A DNA stretch of 47,485 bases from Gammaproteobacteria bacterium (GCA_947480335.1 CANKCB010000015.1:1-47485), one strand, 5' to 3'; numbered from the stretch's first letter, positions 5,730 to 14,720 are shown. Made by a program: numbers and translations. Notes: a model not told the origin generated them from the sequence alone.

Positions 5730-6182
5730 GTGAGTACCATTATTAAATCCGCCATCGTTCCTTACTCGGCCGAGCAGATGTATAGTCTGGTCAATGATAT
5801 TGATTCTTACCCGCATTTTTTGCCCTGGTGTACGCAGGCGGTTGTGTCTGATCGCTCCGACACCCGTTTGACCGCTTCGGTGTCATTGGCCTCCGGCAAG
5901 ATTGCACAAACTTTTACGACGGAAAATCGGATGGAACCGGGTAAACGGATTGATGTAAAACTGGTCAGTGGGCCTTTCAGCCATCTGGATGGTAGCTGGC
6001 AATTTAATGATATCGGAAATAATCTGTGCCAAATCGATTTAAAGATGGATTTTGAATTCAAGAACCGCTTGCTGAAAATGGCCTTGAGTCCGGTGTTTAA
6101 CCAGTTTATGGCCAGGCTGGTCAGTTCGTTTGTGGACAGGGCTAATAATGAGTTTGGTGGTCATGGCCGTGTTGAAAATTGA
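5730..6182 (+). CDS. ratA: RatA / COQ10-like START-domain protein
   Basis: 150 residues from a GTG start. RatA belongs to the polyketide-cyclase/START family. In E. coli it is reported to bind 50S subunits and block 70S formation; the related COQ10 proteins bind ubiquinone. The family signature is clear: YSAEQMYSLVNDIDSYPHFL-PWC, a central GPFSHLDGSW, and a C-terminal SSFVDRA. The longer frame from 5658 is rejected because its 24 extra residues are not family-like, whereas STIIKSAIVPYSAEQMY starts as homologues do. The gene diverges from smpB and overlaps rnfH by 35 bp, a conserved pairing. Confidence 0.9.
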   Translation: MSTIIKSAIVPYSAEQMYSLVNDIDSYPHFLPWCTQAVVSDRSDTRLTASVSLASGKIAQTFTTENRMEPGKRIDVKLVSGPFSHLDGSWQFNDIGNNLCQIDLKMDFEFKNRLLKMALSPVFNQFMARLVSSFVDRANNEFGGHGRVEN

Positions 6183-6456
6183 ACTGGCCTGTCCGCGAGG
6201 GCAGGATGTGGATCTGATTCCGCTGGAAGTTCCGGAAGGCACCACAGTCGGTGAGGCGATTGATCTGTCAGGTATCGGTACGCGTTATCCGGATTTATTT
6301 CCGGCAACCGGTGCGATGGGAATTTATGGCAAGTTATGTACGGAAGATCGGGTGTTAAAAGCAGGTGACCGTATCGAAATTTACCGGCCCTTGCGAGCAG
6401 ACCCGAAAGAGGCCAGACGCAACCGGGCGCGCCGTGTCGCCCGACTGGCTAAGTAG
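6148..6456 (+). CDS. rnfH: RnfH family ubiquitin-fold protein
   Basis: 102 residues, UPF0125/RnfH family with a beta-grasp fold. Motifs: KIELACPRGQDVDLIPLEVP-EGTTVGEAI, GIYGKLCTEDRVLKAGDRIEIYRPL, then ADPKEARRNRA, all typical. Its role is not firmly known (linked to rnf electron-transport loci and, in E. coli, to ratA as ratB). Start 6148 has CAGG seven bases upstream; ATG 6163 is a good alternative matching the usual N-terminus. It overlaps ratA and its stop abuts the btuC start directly. Confidence 0.88.
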   Translation: MSLVVMAVLKIELACPRGQDVDLIPLEVPEGTTVGEAIDLSGIGTRYPDLFPATGAMGIYGKLCTEDRVLKAGDRIEIYRPLRADPKEARRNRARRVARLAK

Positions 6457-7473
6457 ATGCCTGTATTCAGCCCTGCTGTCCCCGTACTGTCTGGTCGATA
6501 TTTTCTGGTATTGTTCTTCGTTGCGTTGTTCGCAGCGCTTTCGTTTGTTGTGGCGCTGGGTCTGGGCAGTGCGGACATTTCCTTCAATGATATTGTCGCC
6601 GTCCTAACCGGAACCAGCGATAGTCTGAATCAGCAAATCATATTACAGATCCGTTTACCCAGGGTGCAGACCGGCATGTGTGTTGGTGGCATGTTGGCGA
6701 TGGCGGGTTGTTTGATGCAAATCCTGTTACGCAATCCATTGGCGGAGCCTTATGTGTTGGGCGTGTCGGGCGGTGCGGCTGTGTTTGCCTTGCTGGCAAT
6801 TGTCAGCGGCCTTTCTGGTTTGTGGATCAATGGCAGCGCATTCGCCGGCGCGTTGTTGTCTATTTTTCTGGTGTTTGTATTGTCCCGTATCGGGAATGAC
6901 TGGAATCCATTGCGCATACTGCTGACCGGTGTGGTGATTTCTGCCGGCTGGAGTGCGTTTATCAGTTTCCTGCTCGCGGTGAGTCCTCCGGATCAGCTTC
7001 ATGGCATGTTGTTCTGGTTAATGGGCGATCTCAGTTATGTCCAGAGTTCCTTCTGGAACCCGATCGTACTCGCTGTCGTGTTGTTACCTAGCCTCGTGTA
7101 TGCGCGCAGCATGAACCTACTGGCCACAGGTGACTTGAACGCGGCGGCTCTGGGAGTGAACGTAACGCGCCTGCAATACTTTATTTATTTTGCTTCATCC
7201 TTGTTGACGGCAACGGCGGTGATGCAAGGTGGCAGTATCGGCTTCATCGGGTTGGTAGTGCCGCATCTGGTCAGAATCCTGTTTGGCAGTGATCATCGTA
7301 TCCTGCTCCCGGTGTCCGTCATGCTGGGAGGCAGTCTGCTGGTCATTGCAGACGGTCTGGCGCGTTCACTCATTGCGCCGGAACAATTACCGGTCGGTGT
7401 ACTGACTGCAATGCTGGGTGTGCCGCTGTTCCTGGTCCTGTTGCAAACCATTTTGTTCAGGCAACGCACATGA
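6457..7473 (+). CDS. btuC: Vitamin B12-type ABC transporter permease
   Basis: 338 residues of the FecCD/BtuC family. About ten membrane helices are visible from hydrophobicity. Signatures: RLPRVQTGMCVGGMLAMAGC, RNPLAEPYVLGVSGGA near the first cytoplasmic loop, and GFIGLVVPHLVR (the coupling segment that meets the ATPase). It would form the inner-membrane channel with the ATPase downstream. The ATG follows the rnfH stop without gap, and the end overlaps btuD by four bases (ATGA), so they are coupled. Substrate is inferred as cobalamin from the BtuF-like neighbour; a siderophore or haem substrate remains possible. Confidence 0.88.
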   Translation: MPVFSPAVPVLSGRYFLVLFFVALFAALSFVVALGLGSADISFNDIVAVLTGTSDSLNQQIILQIRLPRVQTGMCVGGMLAMAGCLMQILLRNPLAEPYVLGVSGGAAVFALLAIVSGLSGLWINGSAFAGALLSIFLVFVLSRIGNDWNPLRILLTGVVISAGWSAFISFLLAVSPPDQLHGMLFWLMGDLSYVQSSFWNPIVLAVVLLPSLVYARSMNLLATGDLNAAALGVNVTRLQYFIYFASSLLTATAVMQGGSIGFIGLVVPHLVRILFGSDHRILLPVSVMLGGSLLVIADGLARSLIAPEQLPVGVLTAMLGVPLFLVLLQTILFRQRT

Positions 7474-8237
7474 GACTACTAGAAGCTCTCGCTCTGACCA
7501 TCACCAATGGCAGTAAGCCAGTATGCCGTAATCAGAATTTTCATTTGCAAGCAGGAGAGATCTGGGGTGTGTTGGGGCCCAATGGCATAGGCAAAACCAG
7601 TCTGTTGCATACATTGGCCGGACTACGAAAGCCCTTAAGTGGACAGATAACACTAATGGACAAACCACTTGCCAGTTACGATCGTAAACAACTGGCAACA
7701 CAGTTGGGTATAGTGTTTCAGGACAGTCAGGATACCTTTCCGTCAACTGTGCTGGAAACGGTATTGATGGGTAGACATCCTTATCTGTCTGAATGGGCCT
7801 GGGAGTCTGTTGAGGATATAAGTCTGTGCATGACAGCACTTGAGCAGGTTGCTCTGGCAACACTTGCACAGCGTCAGGTAAACACATTGTCCGGTGGTGA
7901 ACGTCGTCGTCTGGCACTGGCAATCTTGCTGGTACAAAATCCATCCATCTGTTTGCTGGACGAACCGACCAATCATCTGGATCTGCATCATCAAATGGTA
8001 TTGCTCGAATTAATTGTGCAAAAGACACTCCGGAACAATGGCGGTGTCGTTATGGTATTACAGGATGTCAATCTGGTGCCCCGGTTTTGTACACATGTAT
8101 TGCTGATGCATAATGCCGACAGCTGGATCAGTGGTCCGGTTGCTGATGTGATGACAACCACAAACCTGCAGTTACTTTATCAGCATTCAATCCGAAAGTT
8201 GGTGGATAACGGTGTGACCTTATTTTATCCGGAGTAG
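7470..8237 (+). CDS. btuD: ABC transporter ATP-binding protein, BtuD/FecE type
   Basis: 255 residues. Walker A GPNGIGKT at 36-43, Q-loop in IVFQDSQD near 84, signature LSGGE at 140-144, and Walker B CLLDEP at 161-166 followed by TNHLDL. The unusual QDVN in place of the H-loop His (VMVLQDVNLVP) is notable: most family members have HDLN or HDxN at that place. It powers import through BtuC. The gene is coupled to btuC and converges on the btuF-like gene with only 9 bp between. Confidence 0.88.
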   Translation: MRLLEALALTITNGSKPVCRNQNFHLQAGEIWGVLGPNGIGKTSLLHTLAGLRKPLSGQITLMDKPLASYDRKQLATQLGIVFQDSQDTFPSTVLETVLMGRHPYLSEWAWESVEDISLCMTALEQVALATLAQRQVNTLSGGERRRLALAILLVQNPSICLLDEPTNHLDLHHQMVLLELIVQKTLRNNGGVVMVLQDVNLVPRFCTHVLLMHNADSWISGPVADVMTTTNLQLLYQHSIRKLVDNGVTLFYPE

Positions 8238-8246
8238 TCTCGCAGT

Positions 8247-9131
8247 TTAGTGACGTGTCCGGTCGATAAAGTCGCACACCATTCTGGCGCCTTGGATGAT
8301 TCGCGGCGTTTGACGCTGTATAAAGTCCGGTGGAATTGAGTAGATCCGGTTGTTACGGCTGGCGGTCAGTTGTGGCCATTTTTTCCAGTCATCCATCCAG
8401 CGCGGTGGCGTGTTACTTTCGCCACTGGCAATAATGATATCCGGGTTGGCTTGCAGTACCGCTTCAGGACTGATTTGTGGGGTTAGAGGTGAAAGCTCCG
8501 CAAAAATATTCTGGCCGCCACACAATTCGATAATGTGACTGATCAGATGTTTGCCATTTACGGTATAGATAGGCTGGTTCCAGAACTGGTAAAACACCCG
8601 TATGGCGGGTTTGCCAGAGTAGGTATTTTGTAATTGTTGCATCTGTTCCAGTAATTGTTTGCTTGCTGCTTCTGCTGTTTGTTCCGTTCCACTTAACTGG
8701 CCAAAGCGTATAAGTGACGTGCCGATTTTTTCAACAGTGTCGGGTTCGGCACGATAGACGACCAGCCCCAAATCTTTTAATTTGCGAAAGGCTGGTTCAC
8801 CCGCGCCACTTTGCCAGTAAACGATCAGATCCGGTTTCAGGCGGACAATGGCCTCGATATCAAACTGATAGGCATCGCCAACTCGTTGTATGGATTTGGC
8901 TGTTTCAGGATAATCGCTGTATTGCACAGTACCGACAATTTTATCGCCGGCGCCGGCGGCAAATAATAATTCAGTCAGGTTCGGTGCGAGGCTGATGATT
9001 CGGCTCGCAGGTACGGATAGATGGATAGTTTCACCGGTATCATCGGTTACCACGATCTCGGCACGGGCGGTAGCGAGTAATGCTGGAATAGCCAGCAGAA
9101 TAAATAGTACAGGCCGTATCAGGTCAGACAT
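8247..9131 (-). CDS. btuF: Cobalamin-type periplasmic binding protein
   Basis: 294 residues with a cleavable signal peptide (hydrophobic LFILLAIPALLATARA, then EIVVTDDTG). Helical-backbone binding-protein fold: RIISLAPNLTELLFAAGAGD, VGTVQYSDYP, VGDAYQFDIEAIVRLKPDLIV, and later AVLQANPDIIIASGES. It would deliver substrate to BtuCD. It is encoded on the opposite strand, convergent with btuCD, so the importer is split over two transcripts. The W-containing NQPIYTVNGKHLISHIIELC segment fits cobalamin-binding members better than siderophore binders, but substrate is inferred. Confidence 0.82.
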   Translation of the reverse strand: MSDLIRPVLFILLAIPALLATARAEIVVTDDTGETIHLSVPASRIISLAPNLTELLFAAGAGDKIVGTVQYSDYPETAKSIQRVGDAYQFDIEAIVRLKPDLIVYWQSGAGEPAFRKLKDLGLVVYRAEPDTVEKIGTSLIRFGQLSGTEQTAEAASKQLLEQMQQLQNTYSGKPAIRVFYQFWNQPIYTVNGKHLISHIIELCGGQNIFAELSPLTPQISPEAVLQANPDIIIASGESNTPPRWMDDWKKWPQLTASRNNRIYSIPPDFIQRQTPRIIQGARMVCDFIDRTRH

Positions 9132-9163
9132 GGTGTCCTCGCTGATGATTCGGGTGCAAAACC

Positions 9164-9685
9164 TCAGGGAGTTTTGGTGCTATCCTGTTTTTCCGCAGGC
9201 TTGTCCACTTTGGGTGCGGGACGATCATCGCCGACAAACGGCAGTGCTTCAAACATTCTTCTGAAGAATCCCTTGCCCCGGCCACTATTCGGAGGTACTT
9301 CAACGGTTTTGGTCTGACGGGGAGTGTCATCAGGTATACGGTTGGTAGTGATGGTGTTACCGTCTATAAATGCCAGTTTCTCATCCTTGAAATGGATGCG
9401 CAGACGCCTTTGTTCACGCGTCGCGCCTGATTTTGACATAGTAAACAGATATTCCCACTGTTCATTATGAAACGGGTCGATTATGGCCGGGGTTCCCAGG
9501 ATAAAGTGCACCTGGTTTTTATCCATACCGGGTTTGAGTTTGTCGACCATGTCCTGTTCAATGACGTTGCCTTGCTGAATATCAATACGGTAAACGCCCG
9601 GTAGTTTAACACCACCGTCGGTAGTGCAGGCGCAAAGCAGACTCAACGATAAAACCAGAAACAGGATAGATTTGATAGACGTCAT
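9164..9685 (-). CDS. bamE: Outer membrane assembly lipoprotein BamE
   Basis: 173 residues, with lipobox LCAC and lipidated Cys20. Core SmpA/OmlA domain: YRIDIQQGNVIEQDMVDKLK-PGMDKNQVHFILGTPAIIDPF-H-NEQWEYLF. It is part of the BAM complex that inserts outer-membrane beta-barrels. The C-terminal 50 residues (NSGRGKGFFRRMFEALPFVG plus a charged tail) extend beyond the usual domain. It diverges from fur, a conserved arrangement, and its end lies 32 bp upstream of the btuF gene on the same strand. Confidence 0.93.
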   Translation of the reverse strand: MTSIKSILFLVLSLSLLCACTTDGGVKLPGVYRIDIQQGNVIEQDMVDKLKPGMDKNQVHFILGTPAIIDPFHNEQWEYLFTMSKSGATREQRRLRIHFKDEKLAFIDGNTITTNRIPDDTPRQTKTVEVPPNSGRGKGFFRRMFEALPFVGDDRPAPKVDKPAEKQDSTKTP

Positions 9686-9784
9686 AATTTTGGATTTTTC
9701 CGGGGATTTGACTGATATTCTACCGCAACGCCAGATTATTCAAAGCGGTATTGAATGTTGTAAGAACAATTTCGTAACTTGCAG

Positions 9785-9790
9785 TATAAT
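9785..9790 (+). promoter_or_regulatory. Probable -10 element for fur
   Basis: A perfect TATAAT lies 38 bp before the fur ATG in the bamE-fur divergent region. No good -35 hexamer is found at 16-18 bp, so the assignment rests on the -10 alone. No clear Fur box was seen. Confidence 0.4.
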
Positions 9791-9828
9791 TTTTCGACCG
9801 TCTGACAGCTAACCGGATTATATTTTAT

Positions 9829-10233
9829 ATGACAATAGAAGCTCAAGATTTAAAAAAAGCCGGATTAAAGGCCACTGTGCCGAGATTGAAAATTCTGGAA
9901 ATCATGGAAGCTTCCCGCCTCAAACACATGAGTGCCGAGGATGTATTCAAGTCATTGCTCGATGCCGGTGAAGAGGTGGGGCTGGCTACCGTGTATCGTG
10001 TGTTAACCCAGTTTGAGGCGGCAGGTCTGGTCAATCGACTGAACTTTGATTCAGGACACTCCGTGTTCGAGATTGACCATGGCAGTCATCATGATCATAT
10101 GGTCTGCATGAAAACCGGGAAGGTAATTGAATTCGAAAACGAGGAAATCGAGAAGTTGCAGCAAAAGATTGCCGATGAGCACGGCTATGTTCTGCAGGAC
10201 CATAATCTGGTCCTGTATGTGATACCGAAGTAG
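9829..10233 (+). CDS. fur: Ferric uptake regulator
   Basis: 134 residues. Fur is the iron-sensing repressor of iron-uptake genes. N-terminal winged helix: LKKAGLKATVPRLKILEIME, then AEDVFKSLLDAGEEVGLATV-YRVLTQFEAAGLV. The metal-binding HHDHMVC motif follows, then GKVIEFENEEIEKLQ and HNLVLYV. As in Pseudomonas Fur it lacks the C-terminal CxxC pairs and tail found in E. coli Fur; only one Cys remains (Cys in HMVC). It diverges from bamE and converges with recN. A fur gene close to an ABC importer may be coincidence, since bamE-fur pairing is conserved. Confidence 0.95.
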   Translation: MTIEAQDLKKAGLKATVPRLKILEIMEASRLKHMSAEDVFKSLLDAGEEVGLATVYRVLTQFEAAGLVNRLNFDSGHSVFEIDHGSHHDHMVCMKTGKVIEFENEEIEKLQQKIADEHGYVLQDHNLVLYVIPK

Positions 10234-10259
10234 ATTACCGGTTTTTCGATCCTGCCGGA

Positions 10260-11936
10260 TCAGGCCTTTGCCATCTGTACCAGCATTTCCCGCGCATGGG
10301 CGCGGGTTTTGTCAGAAATTTTGATACCACCCAGCATTCTTGCAACTTCATCCACCCGATCTTCGCCGTTTAACTCGATCACACGTACCAGTGTGGCGTT
10401 CGCTGCCGAGTGTTTACTGATCTGCAAATGGTGATGGCCTTGTGACGCCACCTGCGGCAGATGGGTGACACAGAATACCTGACTGTGCCTGGCCAGATCC
10501 TTGAGCAGTTTGCCGACAACTTCAGCCGTGCCACCACCGATTCCGGCATCGACTTCATCAAAAATCAAAGTGGGGATGGCTTTTTCATCCTTGCTGATGA
10601 TCTGGATTGCCAGGCTGACGCGTGAAAGTTCGCCTCCAGAGGCTACCTTGCGTAACGGTTGTGGCGGGTGACCTGGATTCATACTGACCAGAAACTCTAT
10701 TTGATCGTTGCCACCGGACTGCGGTTGTTCCTGTTTGGCCTGATTAAGGGAAATCACAAATTTTCCCTGTGCCATACCCAGAGTATGCAACTGGCTGGTG
10801 ACTGCCTCGGCCATCGACACTGCCGCACTTGATCGGCTTTCGGACAAATGGCTCGCGGCTTGCTGGTAGCGTGCCAGCGCCTTGGACTGATCTTTTGTCA
10901 GTTTACTGACCGCTTCACTGCTGTTTTGTAACAGATCAAGTTGTGACTGAAGTTGTTGCTGGTGTTCCAGCAGTTGTTGTACCGGCACGTGGTGTTTACG
11001 TGCCAGATCATGCAGCAGGTCCAGTCGTTTACCGACCTTGTCCAGTTGTTCCGGATCCGATTCAAACCGTTCACTGGCCGCAGACAGTTCATTTATTGCC
11101 TCGCCCAGTTGTATCGACGCATTATCGAGCAATTCGACGGTCGCATTCAGTTGTGGATCAAATTTGATTAGATCCTTGAGTTCGCGGATAGCATTGTGTA
11201 TTAATGTATCGGCTGACAGTTCATTTTCCGAAAGCTGGTTGAGCACCTTTTGACTGGATTGTTGCAGCCGGCTGGAGTTGCCCAGTCGTTTGAATTCCTC
11301 TTCCAGTTTGTCCATTTCGCCTTCTTCAAGATTCAGATCCAGCAGTTCCTGTACCTGATATTTGAGCAGGTTGATGCTGGCTTCATGATTGCCTGAACTG
11401 GTACTCAGTTGTGCCAGCTGGCGGGTCGCACTGTTCCAGTCGTTCCAGGCCTTGTTTACCGTATCCAGTTCGGCCTGATGACCAGCATAACTGTCGAGTA
11501 GTGCGCGCTGGGCGTTGCGGTTCATCAGCGATTGATGGGCGTGCTGTCCATGGATGTCGATCAGACTTTCACCCAGTGTCTTTAACAGCTGGATGGCAAC
11601 CGGACTGCTGTTGATAAACGCTTTGGAACGACCGTCGCGACTGATGACACGCCGGATCACCAGTTCATGGTCACCGGTTTCAATGGCTTGTTCATCCAGT
11701 AATACGCGGATGCGTGGCTGTCGGCTGACATTAAATGTAGCCACCAGTTCTGCCCGCTCCTGATCCTCACGGATCATGGATACTTCGGCCTTATCTCCGA
11801 GTATGAGTCCCAGTGCATCGATCAGGATGGATTTACCTGCACCGGTTTCTCCAGTCAGTACGGTCATGCCGCTTGCGAAAGACAAATCCAGCTGGTCAAT
11901 GATGACAAAATTTCGTATTTGCAGCTGAGTCAGCAT
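10260..11936 (-). CDS. recN: DNA repair ATPase RecN
   Basis: 558 residues, usual length. RecN is an SMC-like ATPase that acts early in double-strand-break repair. Walker A GETGAGKS at 29-36. The long middle part is coiled coil with many Gln and Leu, and the C-terminal half has SGGELSRVSLAIQII (signature) and TLIFDEVDAGIGGGTAEVVG (Walker B and D-loop). The gene ends 26 bp from the fur stop (convergent) and its start lies 15 bp after nadK on the same strand, the conserved nadK-recN order. No SOS box was clearly recognised upstream. Confidence 0.96.
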   Translation of the reverse strand: MLTQLQIRNFVIIDQLDLSFASGMTVLTGETGAGKSILIDALGLILGDKAEVSMIREDQERAELVATFNVSRQPRIRVLLDEQAIETGDHELVIRRVISRDGRSKAFINSSPVAIQLLKTLGESLIDIHGQHAHQSLMNRNAQRALLDSYAGHQAELDTVNKAWNDWNSATRQLAQLSTSSGNHEASINLLKYQVQELLDLNLEEGEMDKLEEEFKRLGNSSRLQQSSQKVLNQLSENELSADTLIHNAIRELKDLIKFDPQLNATVELLDNASIQLGEAINELSAASERFESDPEQLDKVGKRLDLLHDLARKHHVPVQQLLEHQQQLQSQLDLLQNSSEAVSKLTKDQSKALARYQQAASHLSESRSSAAVSMAEAVTSQLHTLGMAQGKFVISLNQAKQEQPQSGGNDQIEFLVSMNPGHPPQPLRKVASGGELSRVSLAIQIISKDEKAIPTLIFDEVDAGIGGGTAEVVGKLLKDLARHSQVFCVTHLPQVASQGHHHLQISKHSAANATLVRVIELNGEDRVDEVARMLGGIKISDKTRAHAREMLVQMAKA

Positions 11937-11951
11937 GGTACGGTAAGGCGT

Positions 11952-12815
11952 TTAACCCCAGGCCAGTTTGGCGCGCAATACATTGAAGTGATCGTAACTG
12001 GACGGGTGTATCAGGCGGATTTTTCTGTCCTTCTTATAGACGGTAACGCGGTCTCCCTCTGACAGTTCACCGAGTATCTCGCCATCACACGTCAGGATGC
12101 CATGTTCAATATTGGATTCTTTCATCAGGATTTCCACACGACTGTCGCCTGAAATCACAATCGGCCGGTTGCTCAATGTGTGCGGACATATTGGTACCAG
12201 CACCAGCGCATCGAGTGATGGATGAATAATCGGGCCACCGCCGGCCAGGGCATAGGCAGTAGAACCGGTCGGGGTGGCGACGATCAGACCGTCACCGCGC
12301 TGGTTATGTACATAGGTACCGTTGACGAAGGTTTCAATTTCTATCAGCTTGCCAGTGTGACCTTTTTGTAAGATGACATCATTGAAAGCATCACTTTCGG
12401 CCAGTACCTTGTTGTCGCGCACTATCTGACAATGTAATTGAAAGCGCAGATCTTCAACAAAATCACCTTGCAGTATTTTCTCCAGCATCGGTTCTACAGA
12501 ATCGGCAGGGATATCTGCGAGAAAGCCAAGTCGACCCCGGTTGATACCCAACAGAGGGATATCGTAGTTCGCTACCATATGTGCGGCTCTTAGCATGGTG
12601 CCGTCACCACCGATGGCAATCGCCAGGTCAAATTGCAGCTTGCCAAAATCCTCAGGACTGACCCGTTTGTGTTCTGAACCTGGCACCAGTTCACTGCAAT
12701 ATTTGTCGAGAAACACCTCGATTTTACGGTTGTTCAGTACCGTGATGACGGTATTGAGTGTATCCGAAATAACCTTGGTATAACGATTGGTTATGAGTAC
12801 AATTTTTTTAAACAT
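11952..12815 (-). CDS. nadK: NAD kinase
   Basis: 287 residues from ATG 12815. It phosphorylates NAD to NADP. Motifs: IAIGGDGTMLRAAHM (GGDGT ATP/substrate loop), GINRGRLGFLADI, AFNDVILQKG, and DGLIVATPTGSTAYALAGGG, all diagnostic. A longer frame from 12872 adds 19 residues (VLVHATFTPCTQPDLA) that do not match the family, so MFKKIVLITNR is chosen. It is probably cotranscribed with recN and divergent from hrcA (122 bp between starts). Confidence 0.95.
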   Translation of the reverse strand: MFKKIVLITNRYTKVISDTLNTVITVLNNRKIEVFLDKYCSELVPGSEHKRVSPEDFGKLQFDLAIAIGGDGTMLRAAHMVANYDIPLLGINRGRLGFLADIPADSVEPMLEKILQGDFVEDLRFQLHCQIVRDNKVLAESDAFNDVILQKGHTGKLIEIETFVNGTYVHNQRGDGLIVATPTGSTAYALAGGGPIIHPSLDALVLVPICPHTLSNRPIVISGDSRVEILMKESNIEHGILTCDGEILGELSEGDRVTVYKKDRKIRLIHPSSYDHFNVLRAKLAWG

Positions 12816-12937
12816 TGCAAGGTCCGGTTGAGTGCAGGGGGTAAAAGTAGCATGTACAAGGACAGCCGCCAATCAGGTTTTAATGATAGTCCTAATGAAC
12901 ACTGGTTTTTTGAGAATATTTTTGTGATCATATCCCC

Positions 12938-13996
12938 ATGACGAAACAATCCGGTAAAGATCCATTTTCCCTGTCAGAGCGTAATCTGTATTTGTTCAAG
13001 GCCCTGGTAGAGCATTTTATAAGTGATGGACAGCCGGTGGGTTCACGCACACTGGCACGGGACCTGAACATGGACCTGAGTCCGGCCTCGATTCGAAATA
13101 TCATGGCCGATCTGGAAGACCTGGGATTGTTACAGTCTCCCCATACCTCCGCGGGTCGTATCCCTACAGTAAAAGGCTATCGACTGTTTGTCGACAGGAT
13201 GTTGAGGGTGGATAACATCAGTTTGCAGGATATGCATCATATTGCCAGGGAACTGGAAGCCGAACAAAACATACAGATGCTGATGGAAAAGACTTCCAGT
13301 ATGTTATCGGAAATTACCCAGTTGGCTGGCATAGTCACCTTGCCGCGTCCGGAAAAGCAGATACTGAAACAGATAGAATTTGTTGCCCTGAGCGATAATC
13401 GGGTGCTGGTTATCCTGATCATGAATGACAAGGAAATCCAGAACCGCGTCATCCACACGCTTAAACACTATACCCCGACAGAATTGCAGGAAGCATCTAA
13501 CTTCCTGAACCAGACCTATTCTGGCAAGGATCTGGATATGGTGCGGGCCAGCCTGTTGGCTGACCTGCAAAAAATGAAAGAGGATGTGAACAAGACCATG
13601 CAAACGGCGATCGAGGTCGCAGCGTATGCGTTTACCCATGACGGGCACAAGGAGGACTATGTGCTGGCAGGTCAGACCAATCTGATGGGATTTGCCGAGC
13701 TGTCCGATGTGGACAAGCTGAAACGACTTTTCGAAAGCTTTAACCGCAAACGCGACTTGCTGCATTTGCTAGAACAGGCAGTCAATGCGAAGGGCTTGCA
13801 GATATTTATCGGTGAAGAATCCGGTTATGAAGTGCTGGATAACTGCAGTATAGTGACCTCACCTTATGAAGTGGATGGAAGAATACTCGGTGTTTTAGGG
13901 GTGATTGGACCGACCCGTATGGACTATGAAAGGATCATACCGATTGTTGATATCACCGCTAAAATGCTGGGCAGCGCCTTGAATTCTATAAATTAG
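12938..13996 (+). CDS. hrcA: Heat-shock repressor HrcA
   Basis: 352 residues. HrcA represses chaperone genes by binding CIRCE operators. N-terminal winged helix: LFKALVEHFISDGQPVGSRT, then LSPASIRNIMADLEDLGLL-QSPHTSAGRIPTVKGYRLFVD. GAF-like middle, and C-terminal IFIGEESGYEVLDNCSIVTS and GVIGPTRMDYERIIPIVD. It lies upstream of grpE-dnaK-dnaJ in the same direction. No CIRCE (TTAGCACTC-N9-GAGTGCTAA) was found in this window, so its operator is probably elsewhere (for example at groESL). Confidence 0.95.
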   Translation: MTKQSGKDPFSLSERNLYLFKALVEHFISDGQPVGSRTLARDLNMDLSPASIRNIMADLEDLGLLQSPHTSAGRIPTVKGYRLFVDRMLRVDNISLQDMHHIARELEAEQNIQMLMEKTSSMLSEITQLAGIVTLPRPEKQILKQIEFVALSDNRVLVILIMNDKEIQNRVIHTLKHYTPTELQEASNFLNQTYSGKDLDMVRASLLADLQKMKEDVNKTMQTAIEVAAYAFTHDGHKEDYVLAGQTNLMGFAELSDVDKLKRLFESFNRKRDLLHLLEQAVNAKGLQIFIGEESGYEVLDNCSIVTSPYEVDGRILGVLGVIGPTRMDYERIIPIVDITAKMLGSALNSIN

Positions 13997-14008
13997 TCCA
14001 TATCTTTG

Positions 14009-14039
14009 CTGTTCCGGTGCCAAATACCTGCCGGAACAG
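14009..14039 (+). promoter_or_regulatory. Hairpin in the hrcA-grpE gap
   Basis: CTGTTCCGG (14009-14017) and CCGGAACAG (14031-14039) form a perfect 9-bp stem with a 13-base loop, 41 bp before the grpE ATG. No T-run follows. It could be an mRNA processing or translation-control element, or a protein-binding palindrome. Confidence 0.5.
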
Positions 14040-14080
14040 ATAATCCCAATAAGTAATCATCACGGAAAACCAGGGTTGCC

Positions 14081-14662
14081 ATGACTGTAGACTATACGAA
14101 TGAACAACAGAATGATCAGGATGCATTTGCCGCGAAAAATGCTGAAGCAGACGAGCTGCAGGATGTAAATCAGCCAGACGCGACGGCAAACCTGAGCGAA
14201 CAGGAAAGTTTGCAAAAAGAGCTGGAGGCACAGACCTTGAAGGCTCAGGAAAATTTGGATCTGGCCTTGAGAACCCGGGCAGAAATGGAAAATCTGCGCA
14301 AACGGATGTTGCGTGATATCGAAAATGCGCACAAATATGCACTGGAACGTTTCGTAAATGAATTATTACCGGTGCTCGACAGTCTGGAGTTGGGAATCCA
14401 GGCCTCCGAAACTACCAATGAAATTGCCAGCTTGCGTGAAGGTATGCATTTAACCCTTAAAAAACTGGGTGATTCTCTGGAAAAGGTCGGTGTCGTCGCG
14501 ATCAGCCCGGCCGGTGAAAAATTCAATCCGGAAAAACATTCCGCCGTATCAATGACCAGGGCCGAAGGGGCCGAGTCCGGCAAGGTCATTACCGTGTTGC
14601 AAAAAGGGTATGAGTTGAACGGCAGGCTGGTACGTCCGGCCATGGTGGTGGTTTCCAGCTAG
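14081..14662 (+). CDS. grpE: Nucleotide exchange factor GrpE
   Basis: 193 residues. GrpE releases ADP from DnaK. The N-terminus is acidic and coiled coil (EQESLQKELEAQTLKAQEN). Then comes the four-helix region with RTRAEMENLRKRMLRDIENA and FVNELLPVLDSLELGI, and the beta-wing with FNPEKHSAVSMT and VLQKGYELNGRLVRPAMVVV. It sits between hrcA and dnaK in the usual heat-shock order. Confidence 0.96.
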   Translation: MTVDYTNEQQNDQDAFAAKNAEADELQDVNQPDATANLSEQESLQKELEAQTLKAQENLDLALRTRAEMENLRKRMLRDIENAHKYALERFVNELLPVLDSLELGIQASETTNEIASLREGMHLTLKKLGDSLEKVGVVAISPAGEKFNPEKHSAVSMTRAEGAESGKVITVLQKGYELNGRLVRPAMVVVSS

Positions 14663-14720
14663 GGAAACCGGCCGTTACTTCAGTTTTTTTCCGATTATTA
14701 GCCCACCGGTGACGGTTTGA

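Noticed and set aside
6183-6457. Cobalamin riboswitch for btuC
   Set aside because: btuC starts directly at the rnfH stop, so there is no leader space, and no B12-box-like sequence was seen.
7501-8028. 175-residue minus-strand frame across btuD
   Set aside because: Antisense to a clear ABC ATPase with intact motifs; no independent support.
9686-9828. Fur box in the bamE-fur gap
   Set aside because: No segment resembles the GATAATGATAATCATTATC pattern well enough.
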